Notes under the pieces: generated by a model
The model's database searches: none
Told to the model about the DNA's origin: nothing
What the model saw: the letters and a program-made list of their open reading frames with translations, nothing else
DNA from: Haloactinospora alba
GTDB lineage: Bacteria; Actinomycetota; Actinomycetes; Streptosporangiales; Streptosporangiaceae
DNA: 64,000 nucleotides
NCBI RefSeq assembly: GCF_006717075.1
Contig: NZ_VFQC01000001.1
Location: 2,713,501-2,777,500 of the forward strand
Reading direction: 5' to 3'
Made by a program: the position numbers and the translations under genes
Shown: piece after piece, positions 33,576 through 43,641 of the stretch
How positions within the stretch are numbered: the first letter of the stretch is position 1
How the letters are laid out: each line of letters begins with the position of its first letter

Positions 33576-34973
33576 TCACAGGTCGTCGGGCGACGACAGG
33601 GTGCCGCGCACCGCCGTCGCCGCGGCGACGAGCGGGGACACCAGGTGGGTACGTCCGCCCTTGCCCTGCCGGCCCTCGAAGTTGCGGTTGGACGTGGAGG
33701 CGCTGCGTTCGCCCGGGGTGAGCTGGTCCGGGTTCATCCCCAGGCACATCGAGCAGCCGGCCTCGCGCCACTCCGCTCCCGCCGTGGTGAAGACCTCGCC
33801 CAGCCCCTCGGCGTTGGCCTGCTCCTTCACCCGCATGGAGCCGGGAACGACCAGCATCCGCACCCCCTCGGCCACGGTGTGGCCCCGGATGATCTCCGCG
33901 GCGGCGCGCAGGTCCTCGATGCGGCCGTTCGTGCACGACCCCAGGAACACCGTGTCCACCCCGATCTCGCGCATGGGGGTGCCGGGTTCCAGGTCCATGT
34001 AGGACAGCGCCTTCTCCGCGGCGGCGCGCTCGTCCGGGTCGGTGCAGCCGGCGGGGTCGGGAACGGACCCGTTGAGCGGTACGCCCTGGCCCGGGTTGGT
34101 GCCCCAGGTGACGAACGGGCTGAACTCGTCGGCGTCGAGCACCACCTCGGCGTCGAACTCGGCGTCCTCGTCGGTGCGCAGGCTCTCCCAGTGGGCGACG
34201 GCGGCGTCCCACTCCTCACCGGTGGGGGCGTGCTCCCGCCCGCGGATGTAGTCGAAGGTGGTCTCGTCCGGGGCGATCATCCCGGCACGGGCCCCCGCCT
34301 CGATCGACATGTTGCAGATGGTCATCCGCGCTTCCATGGACAGCGACCGGATGGCCTCACCGCGGTACTCGATGACGTAGCCCTGGCCGCCGCCGGTGCC
34401 GATCCTGGCGATGACGGCCAGGATGATGTCCTTGGAGGTGACGCCGGTGGGAAGGGTCCCGTTGACGGTGACCGCCATGGTCTTGAACGGGCTCATCGGC
34501 AGCGTCTGGGTGGCCAGGACGTGCTCCACCTGGCTCGTTCCGATACCGAAGGCCAGCGCGCCGAACGCGCCGTGGGTACTGGTGTGGCTGTCGCCGCAGA
34601 CCACGGTCAGCCCCGGCTGGGTCAGGCCGCGCTGCGGACCGACGACGTGCACGATCCCCTGGTCCCGGTCCCCCATCGGGAACAGCCGGACGCCGAACTC
34701 CTCGGCGTTGGCGCGCATCGTCTCGATCTGGGTACGGGACACCTGGTCGGCGATCGGGCCGGTGATGTTGTCGGTCGGGACGTTGTGGTCCTCGGTCGCG
34801 ACGGTGAGGTCGGGGCGGCGCACGCGGCGGCCGGCGAGCCGCAGCCCTTCGAACGCCTGGGGGCTGGTGACCTCGTGTACGAGGTGCAGGTCGATATACA
34901 GCAGGTCGGGCTCCCCTTCGGCACGTCGGACGACGTGCTCCTCCCATACCTTCTCCGCCATCGTCCGGCCCAT
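33576..34973 (-). CDS. leuC: 3-isopropylmalate dehydratase large subunit
   Basis: A 465-residue aconitase-family subunit. It has [71 protein letters not shown] (first cluster Cys), and [33 protein letters not shown] with the CxxC that completes the 4Fe-4S site. The ATG at 34973 follows GAGGAGG. It is transcribed away from the IclR-family gene, the usual NdgR arrangement, so NdgR control is expected. Confidence 0.97.
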   Translation of the reverse strand: MGRTMAEKVWEEHVVRRAEGEPDLLYIDLHLVHEVTSPQAFEGLRLAGRRVRRPDLTVATEDHNVPTDNITGPIADQVSRTQIETMRANAEEFGVRLFPMGDRDQGIVHVVGPQRGLTQPGLTVVCGDSHTSTHGAFGALAFGIGTSQVEHVLATQTLPMSPFKTMAVTVNGTLPTGVTSKDIILAVIARIGTGGGQGYVIEYRGEAIRSLSMEARMTICNMSIEAGARAGMIAPDETTFDYIRGREHAPTGEEWDAAVAHWESLRTDEDAEFDAEVVLDADEFSPFVTWGTNPGQGVPLNGSVPDPAGCTDPDERAAAEKALSYMDLEPGTPMREIGVDTVFLGSCTNGRIEDLRAAAEIIRGHTVAEGVRMLVVPGSMRVKEQANAEGLGEVFTTAGAEWREAGCSMCLGMNPDQLTPGERSASTSNRNFEGRQGKGGRTHLVSPLVAAATAVRGTLSSPDDL

Positions 34974-35077
34974 GTGCGAACGCCTCCTCGGTTCTCGTTC
35001 CGCTACGGTCGCGCCCCGCTGGGGATGGCTGTCGTCCGCGCGGCTGCGGGCCGTCCCGGCTGGCCGCAGCCGACTTG

Positions 35078-35099
35078 CATCCCAAATAGCGAGACGGCA
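35078..35099. promoter_or_regulatory. Probable NdgR binding site between leuC and ndgR
   Basis: The 136-bp divergent gap contains CATCCCAAATAGCGAGACGG just before the ndgR start. It resembles sites reported upstream of leuC in Streptomyces, where NdgR binds AT-containing sequence near a 'GAGACG' motif. The assignment is from memory and position. Confidence 0.45.
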
Positions 35100-35109
35100 A
35101 TATCAAGTT

Positions 35110-35841
35110 ATGGACAACTCTAACCCATCCAGCGGCGGTGGTGTCGGCGTACTGGACAAAGCGATGTCCCTGTTGGACGCGTTGGAGTCGGGCCCGGCGT
35201 CCCTGGCCCAACTGGTGCGCACCACCGGGCTGGCCCGCCCGACCGTCCACCGGCTGGCGGTCGCGCTGGAGCACCACCGCATGGTGGACCGGGACAGTCA
35301 GGGCCGGTTCGTCCTCGGGCCGCGCCTGGGCGAACTGTCCATCGCCACCGGCGAGGACCGCCTGCTGGCCGTGGCGACCCCGGTGCTGGCGCAGCTGCGC
35401 GACCTCACCGGGGAGAGCGCCCAACTGTACCGGCGCCAGGGGGACGTGCGGGTGTGTGTGGCCGCGGCCGAACGCACCAGCGGTCTGCGGGACACGGTGC
35501 CTGTCGGTAGCGAGCTCCCGATGAGCGCCGGATCGGCGGCCCAGATCCTCCTGGCGTGGGAGGACGCCGAACGCATCCGGCGTTTCCTGCGCGGGGCGCG
35601 CTTCACCGCCGCCAGCCTCACCCAGGTCCGCCGACGCCGCTGGTCCCAGAGTGTGGGAGAACGCGAACAGGGGGTCGCCTCCGTGTCCGCTCCCATCTCC
35701 GGACCCGGCGGGCGCGTCATCGCCGCCGTCTCGGTATCCGGACCGATCGAACGCCTCACCCGCTCCCCCGGCCGGTTGCACGCCCAGGCGGTCACCGCCG
35801 CCGCGGAGAAGATCACCGAGGCCCTGCACAGCACCCCGTAA
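35110..35841 (+). CDS. ndgR: IclR family regulator NdgR (leucine/amino-acid metabolism)
   Basis: A 243-residue IclR regulator. The N-terminal winged helix is VLDKAMSLLDALESGPASLAQL with LARPTVHRLAVALEHHRMVDRD, followed by an effector domain LRDLTGESAQLYRRQGDVRVCVAAAERTSGLRDTVPVGSELPMSAGSAAQILLAW and SVSAPISGPGGRVIAAVSVSGP. In Streptomyces the orthologue divergent from leuCD regulates leucine genes. It starts at ATG 35110, which lacks a strong ribosome site (CAAGTT). It ends convergently with an ABC permease, with a hairpin between. Confidence 0.9.
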   Translation: MDNSNPSSGGGVGVLDKAMSLLDALESGPASLAQLVRTTGLARPTVHRLAVALEHHRMVDRDSQGRFVLGPRLGELSIATGEDRLLAVATPVLAQLRDLTGESAQLYRRQGDVRVCVAAAERTSGLRDTVPVGSELPMSAGSAAQILLAWEDAERIRRFLRGARFTAASLTQVRRRRWSQSVGEREQGVASVSAPISGPGGRVIAAVSVSGPIERLTRSPGRLHAQAVTAAAEKITEALHSTP

Positions 35842-35870
35842 CACCAGCCCCAGACCCCGAAGTAACAACC

Positions 35871-35900
35871 GTGGCCGGGTGTCCGAGAGCACCCGGCCAC
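35871..35900. terminator. Bidirectional hairpin between ndgR and ABC permease
   Basis: Perfect 11-bp arms GTGGCCGGGTG and CACCCGGCCAC with an 8-base loop between converging genes. Confidence 0.75.
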
Positions 35901-35920
35901 AGCGTGAGAGCTTCAGGACG

Positions 35921-38314
35921 TCAGCCCGTCAGCGCCTCCGAGGGCTCCGCACGGGCCGCCTGGCGGGCCGGCAGGGCGCTGGCGAGGACGCAGGCGCCCA
36001 CCGCCGCCACCACGACCAGCGCCAACCGCCCCCAGGACAGCTCCACCACCAGGCTGGCCTTGCCACCCACCACCGCGTCGATGCCGAGCAACCCGTAGGG
36101 CACGCCGATGACCACGCCGAGCAGGGCGCCCAACAGTGCCAGCGCGGCTCCCTCGAGGGCGAGAGTGGCCTGCAGCCGTCGACGGCGCAGCCCCAGTGCC
36201 CGCAGCAGCGCCGTCTCCCGCCTGCGTTCCAGCACGGACAGCCCCAGCGTGTTGGCCACCCCCACCACGGCGATCAGCACTGTCACCGCCAGCATGGCCA
36301 GCGCCAGGTTGAGGAGGATGTCCAGCACGTTGGCGATGTCGGTGCGCTCGCTCAGCGCACCCGAGACCGTGATGCCCAGGTCCTGGGCAGCGACGCGGTT
36401 CATCGCCGTGGACAGCGCGTCCCGGTCGGCGCCGTCCTGCGCCACTCCCCACACCGTTCCGGTCTCGGTGCCGAGGTCCATCCCCGCCAGCACCTTCCGG
36501 GCGACCACGGCCGTCTCCCCGGCGGACACGCTCGCCAGCTCGGAACCCGACACCCGGAACCGCCGGCTCTCCGCACCGACGGACACGCGCACGGTGTCAC
36601 TGTCCGCCGCCTCGAGCGCGGACATCCGATCCGGCGGGAGCAGCATCACGGGCGGATCGGCCGTGGCGTCGGCGAGCTGCTCCTCCCCGGCGGCCCGCGC
36701 CATCTCCGGCGAGGCACCGACGATCGTCGGGACCGGTTCCCCAGCGCCTCCGGCGGTGACCTCCACGTCAGCGGTGGTGACCGGCTCCACCCGGGTGAGG
36801 CCGTCGATGTCGCGCATCCGCGCGACGGTGTCGGGGGAGATGGAGCCGTCGGTGGCCTGGACACTGGCGTCCACCGGGTAGCGGCGGTCCAGGTCGGCGT
36901 CCACCGTCGCCTGCCCGCTGACCGCTGCCACGCTCAGTGCCGCGATGAGCGCCGTTCCCAGGACCAGGGCGGTCACGGTGGTGGCGGACCGGCGGGGGGC
37001 GCGGCGCAGGTTGGCTCCGGCGAGCTCCGCCGTCGTCCCCAACCGGGCCAGCAGCCCCACGGCGGACAGGGCGCCCCCTCCGACGGTGAGCGGCAGCGCG
37101 CCGGTGACACCCCCGGCCACGGCCAGGACCGCCCCCGCACCGACGGCCACCAGCCCCGCGACGTGACCGGGGGTAGCGGTCTCCTCCGCTGCGGCGTCCT
37201 GCAGCGCCTCAGCCGGGGCGACCGCCATCGCCCGGCGCGCGGGCAGCCACGCCGCGCACAGCGTGATGACCACCCCCGCGGCGACACAGGCGAGCAGAGC
37301 CAGCGGGTTGGCACGCATCCCCCCGCCGGCGAGCCCCATGAGGGTGGCACCGACGTAACCCAGCACGCTCCCGAGGACCAGCCCTAACAGGGAGCCCAGC
37401 CCACCCAGCATCCCGGCCTCGGTGAGCACGAGCGCGCGGACCTGGCGGCGGTGGGCACCGACCAGGCGGAGCAGGGCCGTCTGGCGCCGTCGCTGCGCCA
37501 ACAGGATGGTGAACGTGTTGGCGATGACCATCGCGGCGGCCAGAAGGGCCACGAAGGCGAAGGCCAGGATGATCGCCGTCATCTCCGTCGTGCCGCCGAC
37601 GAACTTGGTAGCGGCGGCATCGGCCTGGTCCGCGGCCGCCACGGCGCGGAACCCGGACCCGAGGGCGCTGTCGATGCCCTCGGCCACGCCCGGGATCTCC
37701 GTTCCTTCGGCCACCCGCACCAGCGCCTGTTGTGGTGCGGTGTCCCCGAAGAACGCGGCGGGAGCGTAGAACTGCATGTCCACCCCGGCCAGGGGCGTGA
37801 ATCCCAGGTCGGTGGCTCCGGTCACCGTGACGGTGCGGGTCTCCCCCGAGGGCAGCCGCATCTCGAGGGTGGAGCCGACGTCGAGCCCGGCGTCGGACAG
37901 TGCCGCGCTGTCCGCCATGACCTCGTCGGTTTCCTCCGGCCACGATCCCGAGGCGAGGTCGAACCAGCGCAGCTGGGGGTCAGCGGGGAGAGTGAGCGCT
38001 GTGGCGGTCAGCCGCTGCCCGCCGGTGCGGGCCTGCACCGTCCGCGCGTGGCTGGGGTTGGCACTGGCGACGTCGGGGCGCTTTCGCACGTGTTCCAACC
38101 ACTGGCCGGACGAGGGTTCCTCCGTCGCCTCCACGTAGACGTCCGCTCCGGTCAGCGGGGCTGCGGCCACCGAACGCAACCCGGCGGAGGAGGTGGAGCT
38201 GAACACGGCGGTCGCGGCGAGGAACCCGACGCCGAGAGTGACGGCCAGCACGATGGCGACCAACCGCGCCGGGTAGGCGCGCAGTTGCGCCCAGGAATCG
38301 GCGATCATCATCAC
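35921..38314 (-). CDS. ABC transporter permease, double FtsX/MacB type
   Basis: A 797-residue permease. A membrane anchor at ~15-35 precedes a MacB-like periplasmic region. A first FtsX domain (MTAIILAFAFVALLAAAMVIANTFTILLAQRRRQTALLRLVGAHRRQV, ~245-300) and a central membrane block follow. A second periplasmic region leads to the last FtsX domain (NILDILLNLALAMLAVTVLIAVVGVANTLGLSVLERRRETALLRALGLRRRRL). Such permeases usually export lipids, peptides or drugs or act on lipoproteins; the substrate is unknown. It overlaps the ATPase stop by 4 bp. Confidence 0.9.
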   Translation of the reverse strand: MMMIADSWAQLRAYPARLVAIVLAVTLGVGFLAATAVFSSTSSAGLRSVAAAPLTGADVYVEATEEPSSGQWLEHVRKRPDVASANPSHARTVQARTGGQRLTATALTLPADPQLRWFDLASGSWPEETDEVMADSAALSDAGLDVGSTLEMRLPSGETRTVTVTGATDLGFTPLAGVDMQFYAPAAFFGDTAPQQALVRVAEGTEIPGVAEGIDSALGSGFRAVAAADQADAAATKFVGGTTEMTAIILAFAFVALLAAAMVIANTFTILLAQRRRQTALLRLVGAHRRQVRALVLTEAGMLGGLGSLLGLVLGSVLGYVGATLMGLAGGGMRANPLALLACVAAGVVITLCAAWLPARRAMAVAPAEALQDAAAEETATPGHVAGLVAVGAGAVLAVAGGVTGALPLTVGGGALSAVGLLARLGTTAELAGANLRRAPRRSATTVTALVLGTALIAALSVAAVSGQATVDADLDRRYPVDASVQATDGSISPDTVARMRDIDGLTRVEPVTTADVEVTAGGAGEPVPTIVGASPEMARAAGEEQLADATADPPVMLLPPDRMSALEAADSDTVRVSVGAESRRFRVSGSELASVSAGETAVVARKVLAGMDLGTETGTVWGVAQDGADRDALSTAMNRVAAQDLGITVSGALSERTDIANVLDILLNLALAMLAVTVLIAVVGVANTLGLSVLERRRETALLRALGLRRRRLQATLALEGAALALLGALLGVVIGVPYGLLGIDAVVGGKASLVVELSWGRLALVVVAAVGACVLASALPARQAARAEPSEALTG

Positions 38315-39053
38315 GGCTCCAGTTTTGACAGCGCGGTCAGTACGGCATCGGCACTGGGGGAGTCGACCTGTTCGCGCACGGCACCGTCGGCGAGCAGCAC
38401 CACCCGGTCGGCGTAGCTGGCGGCGTGCGGGTCGTGGGTCACCATGACGATGGTCTGCCCCAGGTCGTCGCAGGCGGTGCGCAGGTGGGCCAGCAGGCTC
38501 CGGCCGGTGGAGATGTCCAGCGCGCCCGTGGGCTCGTCGGCGAACACCACCGCAGGGCGGCTCATCAACGCGCGCGCGATCGCCACCCGCTGCTGCTGCC
38601 CGCCGGAGAGCTGGGAGGGTTTGTGGCCGGTGCGGTCCTGCAGTCCGAGCTCGTGGACCAGCCGGTCCAGGTACTGGCGGTCGGGTTGTTCACGAGTTTC
38701 AGAGGGAGGAGGATGTTCTGTTCCGCCGTGTGTGTCGGCAGCAGGTTGAACGACTGGAACACGAACCCGATCCGGTCCCGGCGCAGGTCGGTGAGCCGCT
38801 GCTCGTCCATGTCGGTGATGTCCTCGCCCCCGAGCAGGATGCGGCCGCCCGTCGGCGTCGCCAACCCGGCCATGAGGTGCATCAGGGTGGTCTTTCCCGA
38901 CCCCGAGGGCCCCATGACGGCGGTGAACTCCCCGGTGGGGATGCGCAGCGACACATTGTCCACCGCGGTGACCTCCGCGGCTCCGGACCCGAATCTCTTG
39001 ACCAGGGAGTGCGTTTCCAGGGCGGGTTTCCACTCCCCGTTCCCGTCTTCCAT
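38311..39053 (-). pseudogene. ABC transporter ATP-binding protein (MacB/LolD-like), frameshifted
   Basis: From ATG 39053 (ribosome site AAAGGA) the frame gives HSLVKRFGSGAAEVTAVDNV, Walker A MGPSGSGKTTLMHLMAGL, and the Q-loop FVFQSFNLLPTHTAEQNILL. It breaks after PLKLVNNP. The rest of the protein continues in the next frame: PDRQYLDRLVHELGL, signature LSGGQQQRVAIARAL, Walker B AVVFADEPTGALD and H-loop VMVTHDP. One added base in the CCC run (GGG at 38683-38685 on the + strand) restores a normal protein, so this is either a very recent mutation or a sequencing error. It is coupled to the downstream permease. Confidence 0.85.
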
Positions 39054-39735
39054 CGGTTTCCTTTCCAGGGAATTCTCGTGTTCGCCGCGCCGAATACCCA
39101 TTCATTCCGCAGGAACCGGCCCGGCACCCATCGTCCTCTCGCGCGCGATTCGTGTGATCACCCCGATGGAGGGAATCCACGACCGACGAAAGTCGGTGCC
39201 GCGCGGTCTCCTCCCCGACGAAGGTCGAATTCCCGTATGCGTTGCGGAACACCCGCGGGGGAACGGAGCGGGACCCGAAAGCACCGCGCGCCGCTCTTCA
39301 CTCCAAAGAACCGGTGCGACTCGGACGGTGCCACCCGGAACTCCCGGAAATCCCCTCGTGAACGCCGCACGTGCGGCGTCACGCGCGGGAACACGAGTCA
39401 GGGGAGCCGGACACCCCGCAGCGCCCGGGGAAGCGGCCAACGGAGCCGCGCTCGCCCTCCGGACACAGGAGGAATTCCATAGCCTTCCGTACGGCGATGT
39501 ACCGCACACCGCTATGAAACACCGGACGTTGAACCATTCCGGATTCACTTCCGAAAACGAAGCACGGCCGCTCCGCTACCGACAACACGTTCGGCCCCGC
39601 GACGAACACCGCCATCACCGACACCGAAAAGCACCGGATAAAACCTCGCTCCTCAGGAGTGTTCGCGAGGATTTCCGGTTCACGTTCCGAACGTGCTGCT
39701 TCTGGAAGGGCCGCGCGACTGACCGGGAAACGGGG
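39054..39735. other. Long intergenic region, no gene supported
   Basis: About 680 bp between the ABC ATPase and the sugar dehydrogenase gene. Possible reading frames on both strands have no recognisable domain and no ribosome sites. The base composition is somewhat lower in GC than the flanks, so it may be decayed coding DNA or a long regulatory leader. Confidence 0.5.
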
Positions 39736-40887
39736 TCATTCCTGCAGGGGAACGGTGAGGATGCGGTCGTCGTTCTCCTCGGGCTGTCCGCGGCCGTCGC
39801 GGTTGCTCGTGGTGAGCCAGAGGCCCTCCCCGTCGGGGACCGCGTCGACGGTGCGCAACCGCCCGAACTCGGTGGCGTAGTGCTCCCGGGGTTCGCCCAG
39901 GGGATCGCCGCCGTCGCCGGTGATCGGCACCTCCCAGAGCCGCTGGCCGCGCAGCGCCGCGACCCACAGGCTCCCGCCGGCGATCGCCGCACCGCTGGGG
40001 GAGGCCTCCTCGGGGGTCCAGGTGAGCAGCGGGTCGGTGTAGTCGCCCCCACCACCGGTGCCTTCCACTTCGGGCCAGCCGTAGTTGTTCCCGGGCTCGA
40101 CCAGGTTGATCTCGTCCCAGGTGTCCTGCCCGAACTCGCTGGCGAACAGCCGGTCCTGGTCGTCCCAGGCCAGGCCCTGCACGTTGCGGTGGCCCTGACT
40201 GTGGACGAGGTCGCCCCCTGGGTTGCCGTCGGCCGGTTCGCCCTCCGGCGTCATCCGCAGGATCTTTCCGCCGAGCGAGTCCGGGTTCTGGGCGCGTTGC
40301 CCCTCGCCCGCGTCGCCGGTGGTCGCGTACAGCATGCCGTCCGGCCCGAACGCGAGCCGCCCGCCGTTGTGGAAACTCGCGCTGGGGATGCCGTCGACCA
40401 GTACCTCCTCGTCTCCCAGACCATCGTCGGGGTCGTAGCGCATCCGGGTGATGCGGTTGTCGGAACCGGTGGTGTAGTACACGTACACGTAGGGGCGCTC
40501 CCCGGCGTCCCGGGGCACGGCGAGCCCCAGCAGCCCGCCCTCGCCCCGGGCCTCGGCGTCGGTGACCGCGCCGACCTCGCGCGTGTCCCCCTCCGGGGTG
40601 ACGCGCAGGACCCTCCCGGAGTCGCGCTCGGTGACCAGGGCCGACCCGTCCGGTAGGAAGTCCATCCCCCACGGGACCTCCAGGTCGCTCGCCACGGCGC
40701 TGGGTTCGCCCGGTGGGGAACCGGTCCGGTCGTTCTCCCCCGGGCCGGTCCCCTCGTCGGAGGGAGCGCCGTTGCCGCACGCGCTGGTCACGGCGAGGGC
40801 CAGTGCCGCCGCGAGCGCGACTGGCCGCGCGCTCCGGGAGCGCCGCGGTTCCCGCGCGGCTGGGGTGGGACGAAGGATGGCACGCAT
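39736..40887 (-). CDS. PQQ-dependent sugar dehydrogenase-like lipoprotein
   Basis: A 383-residue protein. A lipoprotein signal is visible: basic N terminus, LAAALALAVTSAC with the lipobox Cys at ~35, then an acidic/Pro linker. The mature part is a six-bladed propeller of the glucose/sorbosone dehydrogenase family: LEVPWGMDFLPDGSALVTERDSGRVLRV, GGLLGLAVPRD, NRITRMRYDPDD, SFHNGGRLAFGPDGMLYATTGDAGE, HRNVQGLAWDDQDRLFASEFGQDTWDEIN and NNYGWPEVEG. It probably oxidises sugars outside the membrane; the cofactor and substrate are unproven. ATG 40887 is chosen because it gives a proper signal peptide. Confidence 0.88.
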   Translation of the reverse strand: MRAILRPTPAAREPRRSRSARPVALAAALALAVTSACGNGAPSDEGTGPGENDRTGSPPGEPSAVASDLEVPWGMDFLPDGSALVTERDSGRVLRVTPEGDTREVGAVTDAEARGEGGLLGLAVPRDAGERPYVYVYYTTGSDNRITRMRYDPDDGLGDEEVLVDGIPSASFHNGGRLAFGPDGMLYATTGDAGEGQRAQNPDSLGGKILRMTPEGEPADGNPGGDLVHSQGHRNVQGLAWDDQDRLFASEFGQDTWDEINLVEPGNNYGWPEVEGTGGGGDYTDPLLTWTPEEASPSGAAIAGGSLWVAALRGQRLWEVPITGDGGDPLGEPREHYATEFGRLRTVDAVPDGEGLWLTTSNRDGRGQPEENDDRILTVPLQE

Positions 40888-41012
40888 AACCCCGGTGTTC
40901 CCGGCGGGCCCGTTGCCCTCACTCCTCACTCGCGGGAGGGGCCGGGTGGCGCCCGCGTGGAAATTCGCCTCTCCCCCTATCCCATTAATGACACGTTGTT
41001 TAAGATGACAGC

Positions 41013-41843
41013 ATGTCTCACAATAATGTGACGGATACCACTGACATGGCGCGGTTCCGCGAGCTGCAGCAGCTCGCCTACAGCGCCGCGCAGTCGGTCG
41101 CCTCCACCCTCGAGCCGGGCGTCACCGAACGGGAGGCGGCCCGGCGCATCCGCGCGTGGCTGGAGGAGCGCGGCGTACAGGACTGGTTCCACACCCCGTT
41201 CGCCTGGTTCGGCGACCGCACCGCGTTCCGCGGGTTCCGGGTCCCGCTGCAGTTCTTCCCCGGCAACCGGCGCCTCGCGGAGGGCATGCCGTTCATCCTG
41301 GACTGCGCCCCGGTACGGGACGGTTACGTCGCCGACATCGGCTACGCCGGCTGCCTCGGCGACAACCCGGTGTTCGAGCGCCTCCTGGACGACCTGTGCG
41401 AACACCGCGAGCTGATCCTGCGCGAGGTGCGCCGCGGCCGGCCGTTGCGCGAGATCTACCAGGAGGTGGACGCGCTGATCCAACGCCGCGGCTACGACAA
41501 CCGCCACCAGGTCTACCCGGGCCGGGTCATCGCCCACCAGGTGACGAAGGTGCAGTCCCGGCTGCCCAACGCCGTCGTCGCCGGGTTCGGCATCCGGTCG
41601 CTGCAGACACTGTTCGGGGACCTGCTGGTGGAGCGCATGCACCACCGCTCCCCGCTGTGGGCCGACGGCGAGATCTCCCAACACCCCGCCACCCCCGGCA
41701 TGTGGGCGGTGGAACCCCACATCGGCTTCCGCGGCGTCGGGGTGAAGTTCGAGGAGATCCTCGTCGTCACCGAGGACGACGCGTACTGGCTGGACGACGA
41801 CCTGCCCCACGTCCGCCGCTGGAAGGGAGCCCTGGCCGCATGA
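41013..41843 (+). CDS. M24 family metallopeptidase-like protein
   Basis: A 276-residue pita-bread-fold protein: LAYSAAQSVASTLEPGVTER, AARRIRAWLEERG, MPFILDCAPVRDGYVADIGYAGCLGDNPVF, YPGRVIAHQVTKV and MWAVEPHIGFRGVGVKFEEILVVTEDDAYWL. The metal-binding Asp (DCAP, VADIG), His and Glu (AVEPH, KFEEI) are visible, so aminopeptidase or creatinase-type activity is possible. It starts a five-gene cluster; its stop overlaps the next ATG by 4 bp. A TCACA-ATAA-TGTGA palindrome lies over its first codons (41018-41031) and could be an operator of the cluster's TetR regulator. Confidence 0.85.
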   Translation: MSHNNVTDTTDMARFRELQQLAYSAAQSVASTLEPGVTEREAARRIRAWLEERGVQDWFHTPFAWFGDRTAFRGFRVPLQFFPGNRRLAEGMPFILDCAPVRDGYVADIGYAGCLGDNPVFERLLDDLCEHRELILREVRRGRPLREIYQEVDALIQRRGYDNRHQVYPGRVIAHQVTKVQSRLPNAVVAGFGIRSLQTLFGDLLVERMHHRSPLWADGEISQHPATPGMWAVEPHIGFRGVGVKFEEILVVTEDDAYWLDDDLPHVRRWKGALAA

Positions 41844-43612
41844 GCCCCACACCCTCCACCCCCGCCAACGGTGCGCACCGCCGCCGGGTCGCGACCTCCG
41901 ACGGTCTGCTGCTGTCGGTCTACACCCGAGGGGACCCGAACGCGCCCACCGTGCTGTGCGTGCACGGCTACCCGGACAACGCCACCGTCTGGGACGGCGT
42001 CGCCGCGCACCTGTCCGACCGCTACCACGTGGTCAGCTACGACGTGCGCGGGGCGGGGTCCTCCACCGCGCCCCGGCGGCGCCGCGGCTACGACATGGAA
42101 CTCCTCACCGACGACCTCGTGCGGGTCGCCGACGCGGTCAGCCCGGACCGGCCGCTGCACCTCCTGGCCCACGACTGGGGGTCGCTGCAGGCCTGGCACG
42201 CCGTCACCGAGCCCACCCACGCGGAGCGGTTCTCCTCCTACACCTCCGTCTCCGGCCCCTGCCTGGACCACCTCGCCCACTGGACCCGCTCCAACCTGAG
42301 CCCCCACCCGGCGAAGCTCGGGAAAGCACTCAACCAGGCCCTGCGTTCCGGCTACATCGGGTTCTTCCACACCCCGGTGCTGCCCGAGCTCGCCTGGCTC
42401 ACCGGCGTGGGAACACTCGGACTGTCCGGACTGGAGCGCCTGGTGGAGGGCAGCCCCTCGCGCGACGCCCACCGGTCCCGGCGCGGCATCCGGGACTACC
42501 TCAACGGGCTGAACCTCTACCGGGCCAACATCGGCAACCGGATGCGCCACCCGGAGGAGCGCCGCACCTCCGTGCCCGTGCAGGTGCTGGTTCCCTCCGG
42601 GGAGGTCTTCATGTCCGAGGAGGCCCAGGCGGCCGCCTCCGCATGGGTGCCGGACCTGCGCCTGCACCGCCTCAGCGGCGGACACTGGATGCCGCGCACC
42701 CGTCCCGGTGCGGTGGCGGAGCGGGTGACGAACCTCGTCACCGAGACCGAAGCCGGACACGCACCACGGAACAACGCCCTGCCCGGCACGCGGGCCTTCG
42801 CGGGCCAGCTCGCCGTCGTCACCGGCGCCGGGAGCGGCATCGGCCGCCACACCGCCTTCGAACTGGCCGAACAGGGAGCCCGGATCGTCGCCGTGGACGT
42901 GGACGCGCAGGCGGCCGCGCGCACCGCCGACCTCGCCGGCCTGCTCGGCCCCGGCGGGTACCACTACCAGTTGGACGTCTCCGACAGCTCGGCCATGGAG
43001 ACGTTCGCGGACTGGGTCCGCTCCGAGCTCGGCGTTCCCGACATCGTCGTCAACAACGCCGGCATCGGGACGGGCGGCGCCTTCGCGGACACCTCCCCCA
43101 CCGACTGGCAGCGCGCCATCGACGTCAACCTGTGGGGCGTCATCAACGGCTGCCGCTCCTTCGCCCCCATGATGACCGAACACGGCCGGGCCGGACGGAT
43201 CGTCAACACCGCCTCCGCCGCCGCCTACCTTCCCTCCCGGGCGTATCCGGCCTACGCCACGACCAAGGCGGCCGTGCTGATGCTCAGCCAGTGCCTGCGG
43301 GGCGAGCTCGCCGAGCACGGCATCCGCGTCACCGCCGTGTGCCCGGGTCTGGTCCACACCGGCATCATCGACAACACCACGCTCGCCGGCACCAGCGCTG
43401 AGCAGGGGTCGGCGGCCCGCAAACGACTGAACCGGCTGTACCAGCTGCGGGGTTACACCCCGGAGAAGGCGGCGCGGCGGATCACCCGGGCCATCCGGCG
43501 CGGCCCGGCCCTGCTTCCGGTCACCGGGGAGGCCCACGGCGGGCTGGCGCTGTCGCGGCTGACACCACACGTGCTGCGCGCCGCCGCGCGCGTCTCTCCC
43601 CCCATGGACTGA
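41840..43612 (+). CDS. EphD-like alpha/beta-hydrolase and short-chain dehydrogenase fusion
   Basis: A 590-residue two-domain protein. Residues ~20-300 are an alpha/beta hydrolase: VLCVHGYPDNATVWDGVAAHL, LLAHDWGSLQAWHAV (nucleophile Asp in HDWG, as in epoxide hydrolases), and the late His in LSGGHWMPR. Residues ~315-590 are an SDR: LAVVTGAGSGIGRHTAFELAEQG (NAD-binding), IVVNNAGIGTGG, NTASAAAYLPSRAYPAYATTKAA (Ser-Tyr-Lys triad) and ITAVCPGLVHT-like VTAVCPGLVHTGI. The same fusion and length occur in mycobacterial EphD. The substrate here is unknown; mycolates are not expected. Confidence 0.92.
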   Translation: MSPTPSTPANGAHRRRVATSDGLLLSVYTRGDPNAPTVLCVHGYPDNATVWDGVAAHLSDRYHVVSYDVRGAGSSTAPRRRRGYDMELLTDDLVRVADAVSPDRPLHLLAHDWGSLQAWHAVTEPTHAERFSSYTSVSGPCLDHLAHWTRSNLSPHPAKLGKALNQALRSGYIGFFHTPVLPELAWLTGVGTLGLSGLERLVEGSPSRDAHRSRRGIRDYLNGLNLYRANIGNRMRHPEERRTSVPVQVLVPSGEVFMSEEAQAAASAWVPDLRLHRLSGGHWMPRTRPGAVAERVTNLVTETEAGHAPRNNALPGTRAFAGQLAVVTGAGSGIGRHTAFELAEQGARIVAVDVDAQAAARTADLAGLLGPGGYHYQLDVSDSSAMETFADWVRSELGVPDIVVNNAGIGTGGAFADTSPTDWQRAIDVNLWGVINGCRSFAPMMTEHGRAGRIVNTASAAAYLPSRAYPAYATTKAAVLMLSQCLRGELAEHGIRVTAVCPGLVHTGIIDNTTLAGTSAEQGSAARKRLNRLYQLRGYTPEKAARRITRAIRRGPALLPVTGEAHGGLALSRLTPHVLRAAARVSPPMD

Positions 43613-43641
43613 CATCCCCCAGAGACGGGGGGTGCGTACTC

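Noticed and set aside
39102-39548. 149-codon minus-strand frame in the 39-kb gap
   Set aside because: No ribosome site, no domain, Arg/Pro/Ala-rich like other non-coding frames.
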